The position numbers and the translations under genes were made by a program. Of a stretch of DNA of 13,160 bases, positions 8,632 to 13,160 are shown in pieces. The DNA lies in the NCBI GenBank assembly GCA_004299465.1, contig SCST01000754.1, forward strand, positions 1 through 13,160. The letters run 5' to 3'. Each line of letters opens with the position of its first letter. Position 1 is the stretch's first letter. The notes under the pieces are model-generated. The model had not been told where the DNA came from and ran no database searches. It saw only the letters and a list, made by a program, of their open reading frames with translations. This DNA comes from Methylovulum sp. (lineage in GTDB: Bacteria > Pseudomonadota > Gammaproteobacteria > Methylococcales > Methylomonadaceae).

Positions 8632-8717
8632 CGTAGGGCGCGCCGCGCGCGCCTTTTTCGCAGTCTTGGATAAATCTTATAATTTACCCCCTTGTCTGGC
8701 GCGCGCCGCGTCCTACG
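8632..8717. repeat. 86-bp GC-rich palindromic intergenic element, copy 1
   Basis: The left arm (8632-8653, starting CGTAGGGCGCG) and the right arm (8698-8717, ending GCGTCCTACG) are imperfect inverted repeats of about 20 bp that both carry the GGCGCGCGCC core. The middle is AT-rich, with a TAAAT/ATTTA inverted pair. The element fills the space between the convergent ubiF and mepA genes. A degenerate relative lies at 10494-10561. It resembles a REP- or MITE-like dispersed repeat; there is no transposase and no obvious target-site duplication. Confidence 0.6.
8637..8658 (+). terminator. Intrinsic terminator of ubiF
   Basis: The stem GGCGCG / CGCGCC with loop CCGCG is followed at once by TTTTT (8654-8658). 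It begins 10 nt after the ubiF stop codon. The stem is also the left arm of the larger palindromic element at 8632-8717, so a repeat seems to supply the terminator. Confidence 0.6.
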
Positions 8718-8733
8718 TTGGGAGAAACCATGC

Positions 8734-9564
8734 TTATTCCCTTAACACGGCATCGCATAAAGCCGGCAGTTCCGGTGCTTTGTCGGGTACCGGTTTTTTA
8801 ATTGCCGGTTGTTTGGCTTCCGCCGAAAACCACCAGGCCAATCCTGCGTCGCAGCCGTCACCTGACGGCAGCGGTTCTTGGGCTACACATTGTTTATTGC
8901 CCGCCGGACATTTCAGGCGGACATGAAAATGGTCATCATGCTTCCACCACGGACGGATTTTTCTCAGCCAGTCGTGCGCGGTTTTGCGCTTGCAGAGTTC
9001 GCGTTTCACACTGGGGTTGACGAAAATACGGTCAACTTCAGGCATGCGCGCCGCCGCTTCCAGCACTTGTTCATTGGCCGATGACCATTGCGCGTAGTCG
9101 ATGTTATCCGAACCGTCAGCCAGCACTGATGAGGCGTTCCAGGTTTCACGCTCATTAAAGCTGAGGATATGGTTTTCCGCCTGTTTTGACAGTAAAAACC
9201 AGATGTCCACATCAAGCCCGGTCTGGTGGCTGCGATGCCCGCTCAGTGTCGGTCCACCGCGCGCTTGCCCCATATCGCCGACCAGCAATACGCCCAGCCC
9301 CTGTGCGGCGGTCGCTTGCCCAAGGCTTTCGATAAACTGTTTTAAGTCAGGATGCCCGTAAACGCGATTCCGTGACAAGCGCATCACTTGGTAGCCTGCA
9401 CCGTTAGGCGGCAAGGATACAGCACCGCTCAGGCAACCGGCGTTATAAGCGCCGATGCTCTGCGCGGTCGCATCGATTTGCGCGGGTTTGGTGACCATCG
9501 CCCATTGATTTGCATGGCATTCAATACCCGGCAATAACAGCGCGATAAGCCATAGGGATATCAT
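8734..9564 (-). CDS. mepA: Penicillin-insensitive murein endopeptidase (MepA), periplasmic
   Basis: MepA is a zinc LAS-family peptidase that cuts D-Ala-mDAP crosslinks in peptidoglycan in the periplasm. From ATG 9564 the product has 276 residues, against 274 for E. coli MepA. It starts with a signal peptide (MISLWLIALLLPGIECHA, likely cut near 18/19). Zinc-site motifs are HRSHQTGLDVD (110-120, including H113 and D120) and HDDHFHVRL (209-217, with H214 in the HxH). The six cysteines (44, 191, 219, 226, 238, 270) follow the pattern that forms three disulfides in the E. coli enzyme. Other family segments are AQSIGAYNAGC, GHPDL, IFVNPSVKRELC, DWLRKIRPWW and SGDGC. The frame can be extended to ATG 9645, but that adds 27 residues before the signal peptide and a likely -10 box lies inside that stretch, so I prefer 9564. 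AGGTGA lies 13 nt upstream of this ATG; an in-frame GTG at 9573 has better spacing to it. The gene is convergent with ubiF. Confidence 0.92.
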   Translation of the reverse strand: MISLWLIALLLPGIECHANQWAMVTKPAQIDATAQSIGAYNAGCLSGAVSLPPNGAGYQVMRLSRNRVYGHPDLKQFIESLGQATAAQGLGVLLVGDMGQARGGPTLSGHRSHQTGLDVDIWFLLSKQAENHILSFNERETWNASSVLADGSDNIDYAQWSSANEQVLEAAARMPEVDRIFVNPSVKRELCKRKTAHDWLRKIRPWWKHDDHFHVRLKCPAGNKQCVAQEPLPSGDGCDAGLAWWFSAEAKQPAIKKPVPDKAPELPALCDAVLRE

Positions 9565-9608
9565 TTTTAACACATCATCACCTGGTAAAAACACGGAAAA
9601 GAAGGCCG

Positions 9609-9614
9609 ATTTTA
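9609..9614 (-). promoter_or_regulatory. Possible -10 box for mepA
   Basis: TAAAAT on the minus strand matches TATAAT at 5 of 6 positions. It would place the transcript start near 9602, about 38 nt before ATG 9564. No good -35 is visible at 16-18 bp. If real, it lies downstream of the alternative ATG at 9645 and argues against that start. Confidence 0.3.
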
Positions 9615-9774
9615 CACTATGAAGGGCTGGTTTGGCGTTGTTCATCCGGGATTTAACGCCATTACCGGAAGGATTTTCGTGATGCCTTGTTTTTTATAGG
9701 CTTTTTAATGACAATACCGGGACATCATCATGATTTCCACGATAAAACAGGTGACTCAAGCGGAGAATAATGCA

Positions 9775-10350
9775 ATGGCGCAAGCTCATCAATTTGAAAG
9801 TATTTTCCTGACGGAAGCAGAGTATTTAGCGACAGAACCGGCTTCCGATGTGAAGCGCGAATATATCGACGGCCAGGTTTATGCCATGGCGGGAGCGGGG
9901 TATAACCATAATTGCATTTTGGCTAATGTCGTGCGCGAATTCAGCAACCATTTAAAAGGTACGCCTTGTGGCACTTTCGCGGCGGACATGAAGGTACGTT
10001 TGGGAAAAGATTACGTTTATCCCGATGTCCTGGTGGATTGCAGCAAAATGGCGGGCGGCGATTACTTCTCGACATCGCCGGTGATCATTGTCGAAGTATT
10101 ATCCAGGACAACCCGAAAGATGGATACGACGACGAAACTGATACGCTACGCCAACCTGCCGTCCTTACAGGAATATGTTTTGATAGAACAGGATATTGTC
10201 TCTGTACAAGTGCTGCGTAGAAATAATGCTTGGAAATCGGAATATTTTTATCTGGGCGACAGTGTTACTTTTGAGTCGATAGGATTGACCTTATCGGTCG
10301 AGGAAATTTACGACCGCGTCGACAATCAAGAGATGAATGAATTCAGGTAG
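9775..10350 (+). CDS. Uma2 family (DUF820) PD-(D/E)XK-fold putative endonuclease
   Basis: The 191-residue protein has the usual length and layout of the Uma2/DUF820 family. This family has a restriction-endonuclease-like fold; its biological role is not established, and members are often solitary and multicopy. Visible landmarks are the N-terminal LTEAEYLATEP (12-22), EYIDGQVYAMAGAG (29-42), the acidic active-site residue in YPDVLVDC (82-89, D84), the second acid in IVEVLSRTTRKMD (105-117, E107) and the following K121 before the RYANLPSLQEYVLI segment (124-137). These residues are compatible with an intact metal-dependent site. I chose ATG 9775 because GGAG sits 9 nt upstream; ATG 9730 in the same frame adds 15 residues of no evident family similarity. 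No toxin-antitoxin or restriction partner lies beside it. The function is inferred from family only. Confidence 0.85.
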   Translation: MAQAHQFESIFLTEAEYLATEPASDVKREYIDGQVYAMAGAGYNHNCILANVVREFSNHLKGTPCGTFAADMKVRLGKDYVYPDVLVDCSKMAGGDYFSTSPVIIVEVLSRTTRKMDTTTKLIRYANLPSLQEYVLIEQDIVSVQVLRRNNAWKSEYFYLGDSVTFESIGLTLSVEEIYDRVDNQEMNEFR

Positions 10351-10376
10351 CCGCTTATTGTGTCCGGGAATTGAGC

Positions 10377-10411
10377 GTGTTGATGTCACTACCAGAGCCA
10401 CGGATCAACAC
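10377..10411 (+). other. Inverted repeat downstream of the Uma2 gene
   Basis: The arms GTGTTGAT and ATCAACAC are perfect complements separated by 19 nt, and lie 26 nt after the Uma2 stop. An inner ACCAG/CTGGT pair overlaps the right side. No T-run follows, so this is at best a weak 3'-end structure. Confidence 0.35.
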
Positions 10412-10493
10412 TGGTTAAGGAATGGGCATGAAACAACTTATGCAAGCCCCCGATGTTACAGTTGCCGTAACTTTCAGATTCTTGCCTGAAGCG

Positions 10494-10561
10494 CGTAGGG
10501 CGCCGCGCGCGCCTACTCCGGCGCGTGGATAATGTGCTAGTCCGTTGATGACGCGCGCAGC
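10494..10561. repeat. GC-rich palindromic intergenic element, copy 2 (degenerate)
   Basis: It shares CGTAGGG followed by CGCCGCGCGCGCC with copy 1 at 8632, lacking one GC pair. In both copies GGATAA follows the core after 13-14 nt, and both end in a GCGCGC-rich right arm (here GACGCGCGCAGC, 10550-10561). The core can pair with itself (GTAGG with CCTAC). The shared order of left arm, GGATAA and right arm suggests common descent rather than chance GC-richness. Confidence 0.5.
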
Positions 10562-10614
10562 ACAGCAAGGGGCTGAATAGTTAATATTGTTTGTGATCGG
10601 ATGTAATTTTTTCA

Positions 10615-10643
10615 CTGAGAACCATTTTCGAAAACCATATAAT
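10615..10643 (+). promoter_or_regulatory. Promoter of the secreted-protein gene
   Basis: A perfect -10 TATAAT (10638-10643) lies 17 bp after the -35-like CTGAGA (10615-10620, 4 of 6). The predicted start is near 10650, about 30 nt before ATG 10682. The 10-bp palindrome TTTTCGAAAA (10625-10634) lies in the spacer between the two boxes, a place where a repressor could bind; that role is inference. Confidence 0.55.
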
Positions 10644-10681
10644 TAACCTGCACTCAACACCACTCTTTGGAGATATATCCT

Positions 10682-11374
10682 ATGATGCGTCATCTTTTAA
10701 AAACAAGTATTTTATTTATTGTATTTTTAATAAGCAGTCCTTTTGCAACGGCTGAGGCGGAGTCGCTTAACGGGGCGTGGCTTACCGATAGCGGCGATTT
10801 ATTGTTTATGGTTAAATCCACTAAAGGCAATGTTATTGCGATGGATGTCTCCGCCGAAAAAGAACTGCGCTATGTCTTTACGGGTTCGATAAACGGCGAT
10901 CAATTGGTCCTGGAAACGCGCGATGGTTCGGCAAGCTTGAACGCCACCGTTTCGGGAGAAACACTGGACGGCGTTTTGACGGCGGGCGGTGATGCGCCGC
11001 AAGACATTAACGCCACGTTGTATTTTGCCTATAAAGGCAGTGCTTATGACGGCTTATGGAAAACGGACGCTGTGGAAGATTATCTTTTATATGCGACGTT
11101 AAAATTAAAAGGCGTCGTTACTACGGTGGTACCCTATTTTTCTATAAACAGCGACCAGAGCGTTGCATACAATGTCTTCATGGGCGTGCCGGCAAGCACC
11201 GACAGTAAAGGCAACACGGCTTTTGCCGGCATATCATTGCTCGATTACTCCATTCTTAAACTGGGTTTTGCTTCAGATGCAACGGCAGCCGCATCTTTAA
11301 TCAAAGGCCAGGAAATCAGCAAATTCAATATCAGCAAGATTTACGCGGTAACGAAGAAATCCGGCGAATTTTAG
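10682..11374 (+). CDS. Secreted beta-rich protein of unknown family
   Basis: I do not recognise the family. The 230-residue product starts with a clear Sec signal peptide (MMRHLLKTSILFIVFLISS, cleavage likely after ATA or AEA near 24-26), so it is periplasmic or exported. The mature part has no cysteine and alternates short polar and hydrophobic stretches, as in beta-sheet proteins. Two similar openings, LNGAWLTDSGD (29-39) and YDGLWKTDAVED (122-133), suggest a duplicated beta domain, though the copies have diverged. The start is ATG 10682: GGAG (10669-10672) is 9 nt upstream, and the in-frame TTG at 10667 overlaps that site. The gene has its own promoter and is convergent with the propeller gene. 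No lipobox or membrane anchor is present. Confidence 0.75.
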   Translation: MMRHLLKTSILFIVFLISSPFATAEAESLNGAWLTDSGDLLFMVKSTKGNVIAMDVSAEKELRYVFTGSINGDQLVLETRDGSASLNATVSGETLDGVLTAGGDAPQDINATLYFAYKGSAYDGLWKTDAVEDYLLYATLKLKGVVTTVVPYFSINSDQSVAYNVFMGVPASTDSKGNTAFAGISLLDYSILKLGFASDATAAASLIKGQEISKFNISKIYAVTKKSGEF

Positions 11375-11432
11375 TCACCACCCCGCCATCAAAAGCAATG
11401 GAATGCAGATGGCGCTGATCAGTATGATTACA

Positions 11433-11464
11433 CAGGTTTTCCTGGATCATCCTGGAAAAACCAG
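11433..11464. other. Imperfect inverted repeat after the secreted-protein gene
   Basis: GGTTTTCC (11435-11442) pairs with GGAAAAACC (11454-11462) with one bulged base. The loop contains GGATCATCC, itself a small inverted repeat. It lies 58 nt after the stop at 11374. No T-run follows, so a termination role is uncertain. Confidence 0.4.
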
Positions 11465-11508
11465 TTGTTCGCCGTTTTAAGATTGCCAGTGCTCATCATA
11501 AGAAGCGC

Positions 11509-11532
11509 GATGGGCTGAATACTCAGCCCATC
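11509..11532. terminator. Perfect 10-bp hairpin between convergent genes, possible bidirectional 3'-end structure
   Basis: The arms GATGGGCTGA and TCAGCCCATC enclose the loop ATAC. The stem lies between the stops of two convergent genes, 134 nt after one and 62 nt after the other, where a shared terminator would be expected. No T-run follows on either strand, so classical Rho-independent termination is not shown. Confidence 0.4.
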
Positions 11533-11594
11533 AAACTGGACAAGCGAATGATCCAGGCCTATTAAGCCTTTTAATAATTCAATGCGCGCTCGCC

Positions 11595-13160
11595 TCAATT
11601 GATTGTGACGGTCTTCGTCGCCGAGTTGTTGCTATAAGCGCCGTCTTTCTCGATCGATTCCGCGCTTCCCGAGATACTGACCACTCCTTTTGCCGATGCT
11701 TTTACGTTGACCTGTATTTGCTTGTTTGCGCCGCTGCTGATAGCGCCCAAGCGGCAGACGGTGACTATGCCTTTCACGCAACTGCCCTGGGCCGGGGTAA
11801 CGGAATCCACAGTTAATGTTCCGGGCAGGTTAATGACGACATTGGTTTGGCTGGCGCTGGCCGGTCCCAGGTTCGCGGCGGTAAACGTGTAGCTGTATTG
11901 ACGGCCTTGCAGGGCCGTATTCGGTGCGCTTACGGTCAGGCGGATGTCAGCGCTTTTTTGCTTGTTCGACAGCGTGTCGCGCAGGAACACATCGGTTACG
12001 TTGTCGGCATCATCGGCTGTTAAATCTTTGGCAGCGCTTTCAAATGACATAAAACGCCCGTCCGCGGATATATCCGGCCTTGCCTGGAGCAGCAGCGAAT
12101 CGCCGGTGCTTTGCAGGTTTTGCGCGGTGACATTGATGCGGGAGGTCTTGCCGGTTTGGCGGTCATGGATAAAAGTATCCCAGGCGCCGTTAGTGTCGTC
12201 TGCAACCAGGTTAGAGGCCTGGGACATAAAGCCGACAAAGCGTCCGCTTGCGGAAATCGTCGGCATTATTGAGCTGCCGTCGGCATTCTTGGTTATTTTT
12301 ACGCTTTTTTTATTAGTGCGGTCATAGACGAAAATATCTGCATTAAGATCGTCGGTGTCGTCCGCAACCAGCTTGCTTGAGCCAGAGGAAAATACGATAA
12401 AACGGCCGTCGGTCGAAATCGCAGGTTGCTTGCTGCCGCCATCGAATCCCGTGGCACGCACAGGCTGGCTGATTCGAGTCGTTACCCCGCTTTGGGTATC
12501 GCGCAGGAATATATCCTCGCTGCTGCTGTCGCCTGCGGCCAGGTTGTTTGAGAAAGAGCTGAAAACCACATAACGCCCGTCGCCGGAAATATCCACAATA
12601 CCGTTGCTGACGCCGGTATCGGCCTGCGCGCCTGTTGATGAAACGCTGATGCGGGTCGTCTTGCCGGTTTTGCGGTTGCGCATGAATACATCCGACGCGT
12701 TGTTGGTATCATTGGCTACCAGGTTAGTTGCTGCCGAAGAAAACGCGACCGACTGGCCGTCGCCGGAAATGGCGGCAAAATGGCTTAAGTCATTGCCTTG
12801 CTCGCCGTCAGAGGCCTTGCTGATGAGGCTGGTTTTATGAGTGCGTACATCATGAATAAAAATATCGGCTACGATGCCATTGCTATCGTCAGTAACCAGG
12901 TTGGATGCCGATGAGCGAAACACGACATATTGCCCATTGGCTGAAATTTCAGGCGCGATGCCGACGTTATTAGCCAGCGGCGTCAGGTCCCGGCTGGTTC
13001 CGGTATATCGGTCATACAAAAAAATGTGCGGCAGAAAGCCGGATGTCCCGGTTAACGCGAGATAGCGCCCATCCCCCGAAAGTGAAGACCATGTCGTTGT
13101 TGCATAACTGTTTTGGTCGCCTGCCTTGCTGCCGATAGACAGCGTTTCTCCTGCCGCAAT
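11595..13160 (-). CDS. PD40/TolB-like beta-propeller protein with C-terminal DUF11 domain, 5' end cut by window
   Basis: The frame is open from the right edge to TGA at 11597-11595, giving 521 codons; the true start, and any signal peptide, lie outside. At least seven repeats follow the pattern IS-x-DGR-x-V-x-FSS...NLVADDTN...DIFVHDRQTGKTTRIS. They begin near 13080, where the first copy is degenerate and lacks the DDTN part, and run to about 11960. Each repeat is one four-stranded blade of a WD40-like (PD40) propeller. The DDTN-x3-D segments look like an acidic loop that could hold calcium, which is inference. The last 119 residues (about 11598-11954) form a DUF11 beta-sandwich, with LGPAS and a C-x7-C pair (GSC...VCRLG), as in bacterial surface or secreted proteins. 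Such proteins are usually exported. The TTG at 13019 is an internal codon, not a start. Ligand and role are unknown. Confidence 0.85.
   Translation of the reverse strand: MAAGETLSIGSKAGDQNSYATTTWSSLSGDGRYLALTGTSGFLPHIFLYDRYTGTSRDLTPLANNVGIAPEISANGQYVVFRSSASNLVTDDSNGIVADIFIHDVRTHKTSLISKASDGEQGNDLSHFAAISGDGQSVAFSSAATNLVANDTNNASDVFMRNRKTGKTTRISVSSTGAQADTGVSNGIVDISGDGRYVVFSSFSNNLAAGDSSSEDIFLRDTQSGVTTRISQPVRATGFDGGSKQPAISTDGRFIVFSSGSSKLVADDTDDLNADIFVYDRTNKKSVKITKNADGSSIMPTISASGRFVGFMSQASNLVADDTNGAWDTFIHDRQTGKTSRINVTAQNLQSTGDSLLLQARPDISADGRFMSFESAAKDLTADDADNVTDVFLRDTLSNKQKSADIRLTVSAPNTALQGRQYSYTFTAANLGPASASQTNVVINLPGTLTVDSVTPAQGSCVKGIVTVCRLGAISSGANKQIQVNVKASAKGVVSISGSAESIEKDGAYSNNSATKTVTIN

Larger units (their letters stand above)
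10351..10681. other. Intergenic region with inverted repeat, palindromic element copy 2 and promoter
   Basis: No plausible gene is seen in these 331 bp. In order it holds a perfect 8-bp inverted repeat, GTGTTGAT (10377-10384) and ATCAACAC (10404-10411), just after the Uma2 stop; the second GC-rich palindromic element (10494-10561); and the promoter and ribosome binding site of the secreted-protein gene at 10682. The 66-codon minus-strand frame at 10415-10615 runs through the repeat and has no recognisable content. Confidence 0.6.

Noticed and set aside
8632..8717. GC-rich repeats as a CRISPR or attachment site
   Set aside because: Only inverted, not regularly spaced direct repeats are present; there is no cas gene, integrase or tRNA nearby.
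9670..9730. Promoter for the Uma2 gene at TTGTTT with GACAAT
   Set aside because: The 17-bp spacing is right, but the -35 matches only 3 of 6 and the -10 only 4 of 6 in an AT-rich stretch, too weak to list.
13011..13019. TTG 13019 as the start of the propeller protein
   Set aside because: The same frame continues upstream to the window edge and encodes another recognisable blade (SLSGDGRYLAL...HIFLYDRYTG), so the gene is truncated by the window.

Overview
The window looks like a chromosomal segment of a gammaproteobacterium, with roughly 50-55% GC by eye. The ubiquinone hydroxylase resembles E. coli UbiF closely, and the MepA-type endopeptidase keeps the six-cysteine layout of the E. coli enzyme. 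A methanotroph-like or related environmental gammaproteobacterium is possible, but this is only an impression from gene content and cannot be proved from the sequence. No tRNA, rRNA, CRISPR array, transposase or prophage gene is visible.

Left half (1-7263, all on the minus strand). A very large glutamate synthase large subunit (GltB-like, 1861 codons) is followed 83 bp downstream by a CysJ-type diflavin reductase that runs off the left edge. No gltD (small subunit) is present in the window. The GltB protein keeps the class II amidotransferase, central, FMN-barrel and GXGXG domains. It is several hundred residues longer than the usual bacterial enzyme, has an enlarged linker before the FMN domain, a helical C-terminal extension and a shortened iron-sulfur cysteine motif. 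A good sigma70-type promoter lies in front of it, and a perfect 9-bp hairpin sits between the two genes.

Middle (7406-9564). A UbiF-like FAD hydroxylase of ubiquinone synthesis is transcribed divergently from gltB. It ends in a GC-rich intrinsic terminator that is one arm of an 86-bp palindromic element. Beyond that element, a convergent gene encodes a secreted, penicillin-insensitive murein endopeptidase (MepA).

Right half (9775-13160). A stand-alone Uma2/DUF820 nuclease-fold gene is followed by a 331-bp gap. The gap holds a second, degenerate copy of the palindromic element and a clear promoter for the next gene. That gene encodes a small cysteine-free secreted protein of unknown family. 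A convergent gene, cut by the right edge, encodes a beta-propeller protein with at least seven PD40/TolB-like repeats and a C-terminal DUF11 domain. Two inverted repeats lie between these last two genes.

The genes do not form one pathway. The possible functional unit is the gltB/diflavin reductase pair (nitrogen assimilation with an unusual electron-donor question). The rest are separate housekeeping, envelope and accessory genes. No complete new multi-gene system is evident. The most unusual object is the long divergent glutamate synthase and its context.
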